Shown: positions 42,729 through 53,271, numbered from the stretch's first letter. The stretch is DNA of 64,000 nucleotides from Mycobacterium lepraemurium (GCA_002291465.1 CP021238.1:1736001-1800000), one strand, 5' to 3'. Translations and numbers: made by a program. Notes: a model not told the origin generated them from the sequence alone.

Positions 42729-43963
42729 CGATTCTGAACGGGCAGCTCACCGCGACCCGCGTGGATTCTGCGATCAGGCTGGCGGAAAAGCGTGCCGCGC
42801 ACAACTATTCGCCGTTACCGATCGTCGCCGCGAGCGCGCAGGGGGCGTAGATCACCGATGTCGACGGCCGCCGCTACCTGGATTGCCTGTCCGCCTATTC
42901 CGCGGTGAACTTCGGCCACCGCCACCCCGAGATCGTCGCCACCGTCCATGCGCAGCTGGACACCGTCACGCTGGTCAGCCGAGCGGTCCATTCCGACAAG
43001 CTCGGGCCGTTCTGCGCGGCGCTCGCCTACCTGTGCGACAAGGACATGGTGCTGCCGATGAATTCGGGTACCGAAGCCGTGGAAAGCGGCCTCAAGGTGG
43101 CCCGCAAGTGGGGGGCCGAGGTCAAGGGGGTTCCCGCCGGCCAGGCCAATATCATCTTGGCGGACAACAACTTCCACGGCCGCACCATCAGCATCGTCAG
43201 CTTCTCCTCGGACGCCGCGGCGCGGGACGGGTTCGGCCCCTTCACGCCGGGATTCCGCTCGGTGCCGTTCGGTGATGCCGGCGCGCTGGCCCAGGCGATC
43301 GACGACAACACCGTCGCGGTGCTGCTGGAGCCGATTCAGGGTGAGGCCGGCATCGTCGTCCCGCCCGACGACTACCTGCCGGCCGTCCGCGCGCTGTGTA
43401 GCGAGCACAACGTGCTGATGATCGCCGACGAGATCCAATCCGGCCTGGCGCGTACCGGTTACACGTTCGCCTGCGACTGGTGGTGGGTGGTGCCTGACGT
43501 CTACCTGCTGGGCAAAGCCCTGGGTGGCGGGGTGGTTCCGCTGTCGGCGGTGGTGGCCGACCGGGAGATCCTGGGTGTGTTGCATCTCGGCGAACACGGC
43601 TCCACCTTCGGCGGCAACCCGCTGACCGCCGCGATCGGCACCACCGTGGTGTCCATGCTGGCCCGCGGCGAGTACCAGGCTCGCGCGACCGCGCTGGGCG
43701 CGCACCTGCAGCGGCGGCTGTGGGCGCTGGTCGGCCACGGGGTGGACGAGGTGCGCGGCCTCGGGTTGTGGGCAGGGGTGGACATCGACCCGTCGCTGGG
43801 CAGCGGCCGGGAGATGAGCCTGCGGCTGGCCGAGCGGGGTGTGCTGGTGAAGGACACGCACGGCGCGACCTTGCGCTTCGCGCCGCCTCTGGTGGTCACC
43901 GCGCAGGAGATCGACTGGGCGGTCGGCCAGCTTGCTGCGGTGTTGCGGGAGGCTGCTTCATAA
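42725..43963 (+). pseudogene. rocD: Ornithine aminotransferase, in-frame stop at codon 42
   Basis: ATG 42725 starts MTILNGQLTATRVDSAIRLA. Codon 42 (42848-42850) is TAG in ...AASAQGA*ITDVDGRRYLD, where Trp (TGG) is expected. The rest is a complete class III aminotransferase: MVLPMNSGTEAVESGLKVAR, the Asp motif LMIADEIQSGLARTG, the PLP Lys in YLLGKALGGGVVPLSA and HGSTFGGNPLTAA, ending at 43963. The enzyme converts ornithine and 2-oxoglutarate to glutamate semialdehyde. Re-initiation at a downstream ATG (43048) could not restore it, because the N-terminal region is needed. In M. tuberculosis H37Rv the gene is also split (rocD1/rocD2). Confidence 0.9.
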
Positions 43964-43991
43964 TCAGCTGGTCCGGCAACAGGAGGGGCAA

Positions 43992-45443
43992 TTGCCAGCC
44001 ACGCCGATCGGCTTGAGAGCACAGCTGCTGCGACGGCGCCCGGTAGTGGGCGCACACGTGGCTCCCGGCACCGCCGATCACCTCCGGCGCGGCATCGGGA
44101 CCTTCCAGCTGACCATGTTCGGGGTCGGGTCGACGATCGGCACCGGCATCTTCTTCGTCATGTCCCAGGCCGTCCCCGAGGCCGGCCCCGCGGTCATCGT
44201 CTCCTTCCTGCTCGCCGGCGTCGCCGCCGGGCTGGCGGCCGTGTGCTACGCCGAATTGGCTTCGGCGGTACCGGTTTCGGGCTCGTCGTATTCCTACGCC
44301 TACACCACGCTGGGCGAGGTGGTCGCGATGGGCGTGGCGGCCTGCCTGCTGCTGGAATACGGGGTGGCCACCGCCGCGGTCTCGGTGAACTGGAGCGGCT
44401 ACTTGAACAAGCTGCTGAGCAATGTCGTGGGATTCCAACTGCCGCATGCCTTGTCGGCCGCACCGTGGGACGCGCAACCCGGCTACGTCAATCTGCCGGC
44501 GGTCATACTGATCGGGATGTGCGCCCTGTTGCTGATCCGCGGGGCCAGCGAATCGGCCAAGGTCAACGCGATCATGGTGATGATCAAGCTCGGCGTGCTC
44601 GTCGTCTTCGGGATCCTTGACTTCACCGCGTTCGACGTGCACCACCTCGACGACTTCGCGCCGTTCGGTGTCGCCGGTGTGGGAACGGCCGCCGGCACCA
44701 TCTTCTTCTCCTACATCGGCCTCGATGCGGTGTTCACCGCGGGCGACGAGGTGACGAACCCGCAGAAGACCATGCCGCGCGCGTTGATCGCCGCGCTGTT
44801 GACCGTCACCGGCGTCTATGTGTTCGTCGCGCTCGCTGCGCTGGGGACGCAGCCGTGGCAGGACTTCGGCGGTCAGCAGGAGGCCGGGCTCGCCACCATC
44901 CTCGACCATGTCACGCACGGCAGCTGGGCCAGCACCATTTTGGCCGCGGGCGCGGTCATTTCGATCTTCAGCGTCACGCTGGTCACCATGTATGGCATCA
45001 CCCGCATCCTGTTCGCCATGGGCCGGGACGGGCTGCTGCCGCCGCGGTTCGCCAGGGTGAACCTGCGCACCATGACGCCGGTGAACAACACCGTGATCGC
45101 CGCGGTCGCCGCCTCCGCCCTGGCCTCCTTCATTCCGCTGCAAAACCTGGCCGACATGGTCTCGATCGGCACGCTCACCGCGTTCGTCGTCGTCTCCGTC
45201 GGGGTGATCGTGTTACGGGTGCGCGAGCCCGACCTGCCACGCGGGTTCCGGGTCCCGGGTTACCCTGTCACGCCCATACTTTCGATCATGGCCTGCGGGT
45301 ACATCCTGGCGAGCTTGCACTGGTACACCTGGATCGCGTTCAGCGGCTGGGTGTTGCTGGCGCTGATCTTCTACTTCGTCTGGGGCCGTCACCACAGCGC
45401 ACTCAACGATGCAGCGGTCGACCCGTCCGGCCAGGAGCGCTGA
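43992..45443 (+). CDS. rocE: Cationic amino acid permease (RocE-like, APC family)
   Basis: A 483-residue permease. TTG 43992 is chosen because AGGAGG lies about 6 bases upstream and the product begins LPATPIGLRAQLLRRRPV like related proteins. There are about 12-13 hydrophobic segments. TM1 carries the APC motif QLTMFGVGSTIGTGIFFVMS, and TM6 reads TIFFSYIGLDAVFTAGDEVT followed by NPQKTMPRAL. It probably imports arginine or ornithine for the DDAH/RocD pathway. It lies 28 bases after rocD. Intact. Confidence 0.9.
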   Translation: MPATPIGLRAQLLRRRPVVGAHVAPGTADHLRRGIGTFQLTMFGVGSTIGTGIFFVMSQAVPEAGPAVIVSFLLAGVAAGLAAVCYAELASAVPVSGSSYSYAYTTLGEVVAMGVAACLLLEYGVATAAVSVNWSGYLNKLLSNVVGFQLPHALSAAPWDAQPGYVNLPAVILIGMCALLLIRGASESAKVNAIMVMIKLGVLVVFGILDFTAFDVHHLDDFAPFGVAGVGTAAGTIFFSYIGLDAVFTAGDEVTNPQKTMPRALIAALLTVTGVYVFVALAALGTQPWQDFGGQQEAGLATILDHVTHGSWASTILAAGAVISIFSVTLVTMYGITRILFAMGRDGLLPPRFARVNLRTMTPVNNTVIAAVAASALASFIPLQNLADMVSIGTLTAFVVVSVGVIVLRVREPDLPRGFRVPGYPVTPILSIMACGYILASLHWYTWIAFSGWVLLALIFYFVWGRHHSALNDAAVDPSGQER

Positions 45444-45448
45444 CCGGC

Positions 45449-46786
45449 TTACCGGCGGGCGGCGGCGTTGGCCGCCGCCTGAGCCCGCCTCAGTGTCGTG
45501 GCGACATCGCCGCGGCCGGAGAACATTTCGTCGAAGTAGGGCTGCAGCGCATCGTTGCCGGCGGCGAAGCCGGCGCCGCCCGGGGCGGCGATGCGCGGGC
45601 CGTTGAGCACCGCGAAGAACGGTGTGACGTCCACGCCGCGGGCGGCCCAGTAGTGGAAGTACACCGGTTGCGCCGAGGTCACCGCGGGAATGGCCGCGCC
45701 GTAGCGGCCCAGGTATTCATTGCCCTGCCTGCTGCCCATCCAGGCCAGCACCTGGCGCACCGCCCCGGGATGCTTGGTCGCGGCGTTGCCCGCTGCGGCA
45801 ATGCCGTTGGTGACGCTCACCCGGCCCACCGGCCCGGCGGGCATCATCGCCGCACCCCACCGGAAGCGGGCATCGCGGGCCACCGGTGCCAGGTTGTAGG
45901 TGCCGGATTGAAAGAGGGCCATCCGGCCGGCCAGAAACTGGTTGCGGGAGAAGTCGCCGTTGTCGTTGGTGTCGGCGGCCGGGGGCGCGACGTGGTCGCG
46001 GTTGACCAGGTCGACCAGGTAGCGAAACGCCGACACCGCGGCGGGATTGTCGAAGGCGAACTCGTCGCCGCGCTGGAAGACACCGCCGGCCGAACCGATG
46101 TAATTCAGGTAGATGCCCTGGGGGTCGTTGGCCGCGTTGTAGCCCCACTGCCGCACCCGTCCCGCGTCGAAACCCTGGGTGTCTCCACGGTTTCCGTCGG
46201 CGTCGACGGTGAGCCGGGCCAGCAGCGGACGCAACGTGTCGCCGCCGGACGGGTCCCACCGCAGGCTGTTCAGCTGGGCCGGGTCGATGCCGGCCGCGCC
46301 GAGCAGGTCCGCGTTGTAGTACAAGGCGATACCGGCGTCCGTGAGCTGGGGCACGCCCCACAGCTGTCCGTGCCGGGTGAATTGCTCGACGACGGGTCGC
46401 TCCCAGTCCGCAGCCGCGTTAGTGCTAAGTGTGTCAAGGATATTCAGCAGCCGGCCGCTGTCGGCGTAGGCGGCGAGGTAGGCGTTGGACAGCCAGAAGA
46501 TGTCGTCGGCGCTGCCACCGGCGACGTCGGTGCGCAGGGTGTTGAAGTAGGTCGAGTAGGCGACCATGTTGACGTGCACTTCGATGTCGGGATGGACACG
46601 GGTGAACGCCGCGAACGATTGCCGGTAGGCCTCGGCGAGCTCGTCGCCCCAGACTCGCACCGTCACGACCGTTTTATCGCCGTGCGGCTGCCCGGAATAA
46701 TCCAGCAGCACCGCCGCCGCGGCCAGCAACGCAGCGACCAGCGCCACCGCCCTGGCGACCAGCGTGGAGAAGCGGGGCCGGGTCAC
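45449..46786 (-). CDS. uspC: Sugar ABC transporter substrate-binding protein UspC
   Basis: A 445-residue solute-binding protein. GTG 46786 overlaps the uspB stop. The N-terminus is one hydrophobic segment (LVARAVALVAALLAAAAVLL). No lipobox Cys is visible, so it may be anchored by that helix. The binding domain begins VVTVRVWGDELAEAYRQSFA and has DIFWLSNAYLAAYADSGRLL, typical of family 1 sugar-binding proteins. UspC of M. tuberculosis binds amino-sugar ligands. No ATPase gene lies in the operon; a shared SugC-type ATPase is presumed. Intact. Confidence 0.9.
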   Translation of the reverse strand: MTRPRFSTLVARAVALVAALLAAAAVLLDYSGQPHGDKTVVTVRVWGDELAEAYRQSFAAFTRVHPDIEVHVNMVAYSTYFNTLRTDVAGGSADDIFWLSNAYLAAYADSGRLLNILDTLSTNAAADWERPVVEQFTRHGQLWGVPQLTDAGIALYYNADLLGAAGIDPAQLNSLRWDPSGGDTLRPLLARLTVDADGNRGDTQGFDAGRVRQWGYNAANDPQGIYLNYIGSAGGVFQRGDEFAFDNPAAVSAFRYLVDLVNRDHVAPPAADTNDNGDFSRNQFLAGRMALFQSGTYNLAPVARDARFRWGAAMMPAGPVGRVSVTNGIAAAGNAATKHPGAVRQVLAWMGSRQGNEYLGRYGAAIPAVTSAQPVYFHYWAARGVDVTPFFAVLNGPRIAAPGGAGFAAGNDALQPYFDEMFSGRGDVATTLRRAQAAANAAARR

Positions 46787-47610
46787 TTGAGTCCCGAGAC
46801 GACGATCGAGGCGACGATGTGACGCTGGAAGATGACGAGCAGCGTGACCAGCGGGACGATCGCGATGGTGGTCGCCGCCACCACCAGCGTCCATTGCGCG
46901 TTGAACCGGGTCTGCAGGTCGGCGGTCGCCACCGTGAGCACCCGCCACTTGTGCCCGCTGGTGATCACCAACGGCCACATGAAGTTGTTCCACTGCGAGA
47001 CCACGGTGATCAACGCCAGCGCGGCCAGCACCGGCCGGCTGGACGGGATCACCACGTGCACGATCACGTCCAGGGTGTGGGCGCCGTCCAGGCGGGCGGC
47101 ATTGACCAGGTCGTTCGGAATCATGCGAAAGTGCTCGCGTAGCAGGAAGATTGCGTACGGCGAGCCGAACATGAATGGCAGCACTAACGCCCAGAACGTG
47201 TTGCGCAGGCCCAGCTGGGCCATCATCAGATACATTGGCACGATGGTGACCGTGCCCGGCACCATCAGCGTCGCGATGTAGACCCAGAACAGCGCGTCGC
47301 GGCCGGGAAACCGCAAGCGCGCGAACGCGTATCCGGCCAGCACCGAGAACGTCAGCTGGCCGACCAGGATGACTGCCGTCATCAACGCCGTCACCGCCGC
47401 CGCGCGGCCGAACCCGGCCCCGGCCAGGTCGGCGAAATTGGACAGGGTGGGCGGTCGCGGCAGCTGCAACGGGGTGCCCGTGACGAATTGATGGGCCGAG
47501 GTGAACGCCGTCAGCAAGCCAAGTGTGAACGGCGCCAACGTGATCAACGCGCCCACCAGCAGGCCGGCGTAGATCGCGATATTGGCGCGAGCGCGGTTAG
47601 GTGAGGTCAT
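46783..47610 (-). CDS. uspB: Sugar ABC transporter permease UspB
   Basis: A 275-residue MalG-type permease with six hydrophobic segments, beginning MTSPNRARANIAIYAGLLVG. The EAA-type loop that contacts the ATPase is NAARLDGAHTLDVIVHVVIP. It overlaps uspA upstream by 14 bases and uspC downstream by 4, so the operon is uspA-uspB-uspC. Intact. Confidence 0.92.
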   Translation of the reverse strand: MTSPNRARANIAIYAGLLVGALITLAPFTLGLLTAFTSAHQFVTGTPLQLPRPPTLSNFADLAGAGFGRAAAVTALMTAVILVGQLTFSVLAGYAFARLRFPGRDALFWVYIATLMVPGTVTIVPMYLMMAQLGLRNTFWALVLPFMFGSPYAIFLLREHFRMIPNDLVNAARLDGAHTLDVIVHVVIPSSRPVLAALALITVVSQWNNFMWPLVITSGHKWRVLTVATADLQTRFNAQWTLVVAATTIAIVPLVTLLVIFQRHIVASIVVSGLK

Positions 47611-48481
47611 AGCTGATCCGCCGCCGGAAATACAGATGTTGAACCAGGGTGACGCCGATCAGGATCACGAACAGCACCACCGCCATCACCGACGCCCGGC
47701 CGATGGCCGCCGAGCCGAACGCCTCGGCGTAGATGCGGTGTGCCACCAGGTCGGTGCGGCCGGCGGGACCGCCGCCGGTCAACGCGTACACCGTGTCGAA
47801 AACCTGTGCGCTGCCGACGATCCCGGTCACCAGCACGAAGAACGTCGTCGGTCGCAGCATGGGCATGGTGATGCGCCAGAACCGCTGCCACGCGTTGGCG
47901 CCGTCAGTGCGTGCCGCCGCGTGAATGTCCTCGGGGATGGCGAGCAGGCCGGCCAGGAACGACAACGAGACATACCCGACGTTGGTCCACACCACGACGG
48001 CCGATACCAGTGGCAGTGCAAAGCTCGGGTCGGACAGCCATTCGATGCTGTGCCCCAGTATCGCGCTCACCGCGCCGTCGGTGGGCGCCAGGATCCAGCG
48101 CCACAGCACCGCGATGGCCAGCGGCGCGCAAATCCACGGCAGCACATAGACGGTGCGGAACAGCCCGGTGCCGGGCAGCCGGCGGGCCAGCATGGTGGCG
48201 GCCAGCAGACCCAGCGCCGTCTGCGCCGGGACCACGATGGCCACGAAGACGGCGGTGACCATCAGCGAGTTGCCGAACCCGGCGTCTGTCAGCACCGACC
48301 GCCAATTGGACAGGCCGACAAAGCGCAGCGGGCCCAGCAGATCCCAACGGTACAGGCTCAGCCAGATTACCACCAGGATGGGCAGCAGCAGGAACGCGAG
48401 CACACCGAACAAGCTCGGCGCCAGCAGCGCGTAGCCCAACGGGGTGGACCGCGGTGCAATCCGGCGTTCGGCGCTGGCCAT
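47597..48481 (-). CDS. uspA: Sugar ABC transporter permease UspA
   Basis: A 294-residue MalF-type permease starting at ATG 48481 (MASAERRIAPRSTPLGYALL), with six hydrophobic segments and the coupling loop HAAARTDGANAWQRFWRITM. First gene of the uspABC operon. The promoter lies in the 58 bases shared with the divergent tldD gene. Intact. Confidence 0.92.
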   Translation of the reverse strand: MASAERRIAPRSTPLGYALLAPSLFGVLAFLLLPILVVIWLSLYRWDLLGPLRFVGLSNWRSVLTDAGFGNSLMVTAVFVAIVVPAQTALGLLAATMLARRLPGTGLFRTVYVLPWICAPLAIAVLWRWILAPTDGAVSAILGHSIEWLSDPSFALPLVSAVVVWTNVGYVSLSFLAGLLAIPEDIHAAARTDGANAWQRFWRITMPMLRPTTFFVLVTGIVGSAQVFDTVYALTGGGPAGRTDLVAHRIYAEAFGSAAIGRASVMAVVLFVILIGVTLVQHLYFRRRISYDLT

Positions 48482-48539
48482 GGGGTAATTAAAGCGGGCG
48501 CTGCCACGGTTTGTGGGGACCGGCCGTTACGGTGGAGCC

Positions 48540-50057
48540 GTGACACCGAACCGGGGGATCGATGCCGACTTCCTGGACCTGCCGCGCCACGAACTGGCCG
48601 ACGCAGCGCTGTCCGCTGCCACCGCGGCCGGGGCCAGCCATGCCGACCTGCGGGTTCACCGGCTCATCACGGAGATCATCCAGCTGCGCGACGGTGAGCT
48701 GGAAACCGCGGTGATCAATCGCGAGGCCGGGTTGGCGGTGCGGGTGATTGTCGACGGCACCTGGGGATTCGTGTCGCATGCGGAGTTGGCGCCGTCGGTG
48801 GCCGCCGAGACCGCCCGCTGCGCCGTGCACGTCGCCACCACGCTGGCCACGCTGAGCAGCGAGCGGGTCGAGCTGGCGCCCGAACCCGTCTACCGGGACG
48901 CCACGTGGGTGTCGAGCTACCGGATCGACCCGTTCGATGTCTCGGCCACCGACAAGATCGGCGTGCTGGGCGACTACTCGGGGCGGCTGCTCGCCGCCGG
49001 CGGCATCGATCACGTGTCGGCGCTGCTGACCGCAGTCAAGGAGCAGACGTTCTACGCCGACACGTTCGGCTCGTCGATCACCCAGCAGCGGGTGCGGGTG
49101 CTGCCCTCGCTGGAAGCGGTGACGGTGGACGCCCAGGCGGGCAGCTTCGACTCGATGCGGACGTTGGCGCCGCCGATGGGTCGCGGCTGGGAGGCCCTGG
49201 CCGGTGACGAGGTGTGGAATTGGACCGACGAGCTGGCGCAGCTGCCGTCCCTGCTGGCAGAGAAGGTCAAGGCACCCACGGTGGTTCCCGGGCCCACCGA
49301 CCTGGTGATCGACCCGACCAACCTCTGGCTGACCATTCATGAATCGATCGGGCACGCAACCGAATACGACCGCGCCATCGGCTACGAGGCCGCCTACGCC
49401 GGCACGTCGTTCGCCACACCGGACAAGCTGGGCACCATGCGGTACGGGTCGCCGGTGATGAACGTGACCGCGGACCGGATCGTCGAATTCGGTTTGGCCA
49501 CCATCGGTTACGACGATGAAGGGGTGGCCGCGCAAAGCTGGGATCTGGTGCGCGACGGGATTTTCACCGGTTATCAGCTGGACCGGGTGTTCGCCCGGCG
49601 GCTCGGACACCCGCGCTCCAACGGCTGCTCGTACGCGGATTCGCCGCATCACGTGCCAATCCAGCGCATGGCCAATGTCTCGCTGGAGCCCGCCCCCGAA
49701 CAGGTCAGCACCGACGACTTGATCGCCCGGGTCGAGGACGGCATCTACATCGTCGGCGACAAGTCGTGGTCAATCGACATGCAGCGCTACAACTTTCAGT
49801 TCACCGGCCAGCGGTTCTACCGGATTCGGAATGGGCGGCTGGACGGCCAACTGAGCGACGTCGCCTATCAGGCCACCACGACCGATTTCTGGAATTCGAT
49901 GGAGGCGGTGGGCGGCCCGGCCACCTGGCGGCTGGGCGGGGCGTTCAACTGCGGCAAGGCCCAGCCGGGCCAGATCGCGCCCGTCAGCCACGGCTGCCCG
50001 TCCGTGCTGTTCCGCGGCGTCAATGTGTTGAACACCCGGACCGAGGGCGGCCGATGA
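48540..50057 (+). CDS. tldD: TldD-type metalloprotease subunit
   Basis: A 505-residue protein equivalent to Rv2315c, starting at GTG 48540 (VTPNRGIDADFLDLPRHELA). The zinc-site HExxxH motif is seen in TIHESIGHATEYDRAIGYEA, with the third-ligand Cys probably in NGCSYADSPHHV. TldD and TldE form a heterodimer that degrades unfolded peptides and, in other bacteria, matures antitoxins or modified peptides. The tldE gene overlaps by 4 bases. Intact. Confidence 0.92.
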   Translation: MTPNRGIDADFLDLPRHELADAALSAATAAGASHADLRVHRLITEIIQLRDGELETAVINREAGLAVRVIVDGTWGFVSHAELAPSVAAETARCAVHVATTLATLSSERVELAPEPVYRDATWVSSYRIDPFDVSATDKIGVLGDYSGRLLAAGGIDHVSALLTAVKEQTFYADTFGSSITQQRVRVLPSLEAVTVDAQAGSFDSMRTLAPPMGRGWEALAGDEVWNWTDELAQLPSLLAEKVKAPTVVPGPTDLVIDPTNLWLTIHESIGHATEYDRAIGYEAAYAGTSFATPDKLGTMRYGSPVMNVTADRIVEFGLATIGYDDEGVAAQSWDLVRDGIFTGYQLDRVFARRLGHPRSNGCSYADSPHHVPIQRMANVSLEPAPEQVSTDDLIARVEDGIYIVGDKSWSIDMQRYNFQFTGQRFYRIRNGRLDGQLSDVAYQATTTDFWNSMEAVGGPATWRLGGAFNCGKAQPGQIAPVSHGCPSVLFRGVNVLNTRTEGGR

Positions 50058-51427
50058 TCACCCCGCAGCATGTCGTCAACGTCGTGCTCGACGAAGCGGC
50101 CAAGCTGGGCGGCGCCGATGAGACCATGGTGCTGGTCACCGACAAGGGCGAGGCGACGCTGCGCTGGGCGGGCAATTCGATGACCACCAACGGGGTTTCG
50201 GTGAGCCGCAGCGTGACGGTGATCTCGGTGGTGCGTCGCGGGTCCGGCGCGCGCATCGGAACGGTGGTGTCGGCCGAGGCGGACCCGCGGGTGCTGCCCG
50301 GGCTGGTCGCGGCGTCGCAGCAGGCCGCCGCGTCGGCGCCGGAGGCCGGCGACGCCGCACCGCTGCTCGCCGGTGCGGGGGAACCCGCCGACTGGGACGC
50401 GCCGGTGCCCGGCACCGGGCCGTTGATCTTCGCCGACCTTGCCGACTCGCTCGGCCGGGGGTTCCGCGGCACCGATCGGCTTTACGGCTTTGCCCACCAC
50501 AGTGTTTCGACCACGTTCGTGGCGACCTCGACCGGGTTGCGGCGGCGCTTCACCCAACCCACGGGGGCTGTGGAGATCAACGCCAAACGCGGCGACGCCA
50601 GCGTCTGGGCGGGTGTGGGGACACCCGACTTCGTCGATGTGCCAACCGATTCGCTGCTTGAGCAACTGTCGACGCGGCTGGGCTGGGCGCAGCGCAGCGT
50701 GGAGTTGCCGGCGGGGCGTTACGAGACGATCATGCCGCCGTCGACGGTGGCCGACGTGATGATCTACATGGCCTGGTCGATGGCCGGCCGCGGCGCGCAG
50801 GAGGGCCGGACCGCGTTCTCGGCGCCCGGCGGCGGGACCCGGGTGGGTGAGCGGCTCACCGACCTGCCGCTGACGCTGTTCTCCGATCCGATGGCGCCCG
50901 GGCTGATCTGCACGCCGTTCGTCGCGGTGAGCAGCTCCTCGGAGACGGTGTCGGTTTTCGACAACGGCATGCCGATCGACCACGTCGACTGGATCCGCGA
51001 CGGGGTGATCACCGCGCTAGCCTATCCTCGGGCCGCCGCCGCCAAATACGACGCCGACGTCGCGGTGGCCGCCGACAACCTGGTGATGACCGGGGGGACG
51101 GCCAGCCAAGCTGACATGATCGCGGCCACCGAGCGCGGCCTGCTGTTGACCACGCTGTGGTACATCCGGGTCGTCGATCCCACCACGCTGCTGGTCACCG
51201 GCCTGACCCGTGACGGCGTCTACCGGATCGAGGACGGGCAGGTCACCGCGGCCGTCAACAACTTCCGGTTCAACGAAAGTCCGTTGGACCTGCTGCGACG
51301 GGCCACCGAGGCCGGCGTCAGTGAGAAGACGCTGCCCCGCGAGTTGGGGGATTGGGCCACCCGCGCCGCGATGCCGTCGCTGCGCATCCCCGACTTCCAC
51401 ATGTCCTCGGTGAGCCAGGCCCAGTAG
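50054..51427 (+). CDS. tldE: TldE/PmbA-type protease subunit
   Basis: A 457-residue partner of TldD (Rv2314c-like), from ATG 50054 in an ATGA overlap. It lacks the HExxxH metal site, as expected for the TldE subunit. Conserved stretches are [40 protein letters not shown] and the C-terminal [20 protein letters not shown]. Intact. Confidence 0.92.
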   Translation: MITPQHVVNVVLDEAAKLGGADETMVLVTDKGEATLRWAGNSMTTNGVSVSRSVTVISVVRRGSGARIGTVVSAEADPRVLPGLVAASQQAAASAPEAGDAAPLLAGAGEPADWDAPVPGTGPLIFADLADSLGRGFRGTDRLYGFAHHSVSTTFVATSTGLRRRFTQPTGAVEINAKRGDASVWAGVGTPDFVDVPTDSLLEQLSTRLGWAQRSVELPAGRYETIMPPSTVADVMIYMAWSMAGRGAQEGRTAFSAPGGGTRVGERLTDLPLTLFSDPMAPGLICTPFVAVSSSSETVSVFDNGMPIDHVDWIRDGVITALAYPRAAAAKYDADVAVAADNLVMTGGTASQADMIAATERGLLLTTLWYIRVVDPTTLLVTGLTRDGVYRIEDGQVTAAVNNFRFNESPLDLLRRATEAGVSEKTLPRELGDWATRAAMPSLRIPDFHMSSVSQAQ

Positions 51428-51465
51428 TCGATTGCCGCCGGGCCGCGCGCTCTAGCGTGTGACGG

Positions 51466-52237
51466 ATGGCGGCTCCGGTTTCGCTTCGAGAAGACCAGCT
51501 CACCTGGCTGGTGGCGGTGTTTCCCGGGTCGCCGTCCGAGGCGCGCGTCGCGGCGTTGATCCGGCGGGTGTGCGCGCAGACGTCGTCGCTGCCGCCGTTG
51601 CTCGCGCCCGTGGAGGTGGGCGAGCCGGAATCAGAAACCGAGGCCGCCGTCGCCGAGTTCGCCGAACAATTTAGCGCTGACGTCTCGGCGATCATCCCGC
51701 GCAACGGTATCTGCTGTCAAAGCAGCTGGGGGACAGGACCTTTGGGGTCGGCATGCAGATGTACATCGCCGACTTCATCCCCCGGGTGCGCGCCGGGCTG
51801 GAATCGCTCGGGGTCGGATCGCGGTATCTGGGCTGGCTGTCGGGCCCGATCAGCTGGGACCACGGCAGCGACCCGTCGGATCTGGTGTTCAACGACTTTT
51901 TAATCGTGGTGGCGCGAATGCGTGCCCTGGACCGGTGACCTCCGAGCTGGTTCGGCTGCGGGGCGCGGCTCAACACCATTGCCGGCTGTGCAACTCGCTT
52001 CGCGAGGGCAGCGCGCTGGATGCCGGTGGTTCGGAAACGCTGTACGAGGAGATCGAGCGCTTCGAATCGTCGGGTTTGCTGGACGAGCGCGCAAAGGCAG
52101 CGCTGCGCTACACCGATGCGTTAATTTGGACCCCTGCGCACTTCGTCGCCGACGATGTCGCAGAGGTGCGCTCCCGGTTCTCCGAGACCGAGGCCGTCGA
52201 GCTCATCTTCGACATCATGCGCAATGCCAGCAATTAA
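51466..52237 (+). pseudogene. AhpD/carboxymuconolactone decarboxylase-like protein, two frameshifts
   Basis: Starts at ATG 51466 ([20 protein letters not shown]). The frame changes near 51705 and the sequence continues as [20 protein letters not shown] to VARMRALD. It changes again near 51935 and continues as [20 protein letters not shown] to FDIMRNASN and a stop at 52237. The CRLC pair resembles the redox CxxC of AhpD-like proteins. The intact gene would encode about 255 residues. It follows tldE by 38 bases, in the position of Rv2313c. Confidence 0.72.
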
Positions 52238-52602
52238 GGTCGCCGTGTCTTTAGGCGCCGACGCGCCACGCGTCGAGAGTGGCACCGAGCGGTACCTGCT
52301 CGACGCCGACGGTCAGACCGTATTTAGCTGACCGAGCGGGCGATGTCCTGTGTGCCGGTTGAGGCGCGGCTGCGCCACAGTTCGGCGGCCGTTGTGCCCC
52401 GCGCCGAAGGCACGAAATGTTAACTATTCGTACACCGCCTCGCAAGCTTCCGTTACCGCTTTGTGCTGGGCTCATTGGCTAACTTAAGCGCCGTCGCCGA
52501 CTTTTATATGGACAAATATGTTATATGAACAAATATGTCGACGATTTGACGCCAAGCGTGCGTCGCAACCAATCGCATTGGTGCGCAGAGGGAGGTTCGC
52601 AG
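52238..52602. other. Gene-free stretch upstream of the DUF732 pair
   Basis: About 365 bases with no convincing coding frame. The part from about 52410 to 52560 is AT-rich for this genome and holds the direct repeat at 52512-52538. It probably contains the promoter of the exported DUF732 genes. Confidence 0.5.
52512..52538 (+). repeat. 10-bp direct repeat in the AT-rich promoter region
   Basis: ACAAATATGT occurs at 52512-52521 and 52529-52538 (17-base period), about 65 bases before the DUF732 start. It may be a regulator binding site or part of the promoter. Confidence 0.4.
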
Positions 52603-53025
52603 ATGACCACCGGGACACGCTCGCAGCTGCGAGTGCCAGCGGTGTGGGTTGCCGGCGTTGCGCTGGGGGCCTCGATGCTCGGTGCCGCGGTGTTGTCTGC
52701 TCCGCAGGCTTCGGCGACCTGCAACCTGAGCGACAAGGACGATCAGTACATCAACCTGCTGGCGCAGAACGAGATGGTTCACAACGCCGACTACAGCGAT
52801 TGCCATGAGGCCGCCGAGGGGCGGTGGTTCGCCGATCAGGTCCGGTCGAATCCCAATTCGTTCGGCGAGGCCCAGGAGTTGGTGAACATGATCACCAACA
52901 CCACGCCGCTGAGCCAGGCCCAGGCCGAGTGGGAGGTCGAGTCGGCGATCTATGTGTACGCGCCCGACTTGATCCCGAAGATCAAAGACCAGGCCTCGAA
53001 AGCAAACTGGCCCACCGAGGGCTGA
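52603..53025 (+). CDS. Exported DUF732 protein, copy 1
   Basis: A 140-residue protein with GGGAGG before ATG 52603. The signal peptide (VAGVALGASMLGAAVLSA) ends at PQASAT. The mature domain is DUF732: DDQYINLLAQNEMVHNADYS, then EAAEGRWFADQVRSNPNSF and VNMITNTTPLSQAQAEWEVE. Two Cys (TCNLSD and DCHEAA) probably form a disulfide. Function unknown; small exported DUF732 proteins are abundant in slow-growing mycobacteria. A close paralogue follows 246 bases downstream. Confidence 0.85.
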   Translation: MTTGTRSQLRVPAVWVAGVALGASMLGAAVLSAPQASATCNLSDKDDQYINLLAQNEMVHNADYSDCHEAAEGRWFADQVRSNPNSFGEAQELVNMITNTTPLSQAQAEWEVESAIYVYAPDLIPKIKDQASKANWPTEG

Positions 53026-53271
53026 TCGCCGTGGCGGCGCACGGACTGCCAACGCCTTTGCGCGACTTGGATTTCGCGGACGTTCGCAAGACACTCTGAG
53101 GGTCGTCGCTTTTGTTTGGTTCAAATACCCTGTCGCATAGCTCTTTTCGGTATTCGTTGTTCACCCATTGTTTGTAAGATCCGGTGTTTGTCGCGCTTGC
53201 GGTTGGTGGTATCCGATCCACAGTGCGGCAAGGGAAGAAGGGACATTCCACCAGAGGGGGTATCTGGAGAA

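Noticed and set aside
45449..46822. Long plus-strand open frame opposite uspC
   Set aside because: Shadow of uspC; composition is Gly/Val/Arg/His-rich with no domain, while the minus strand gives a clear sugar-binding protein.
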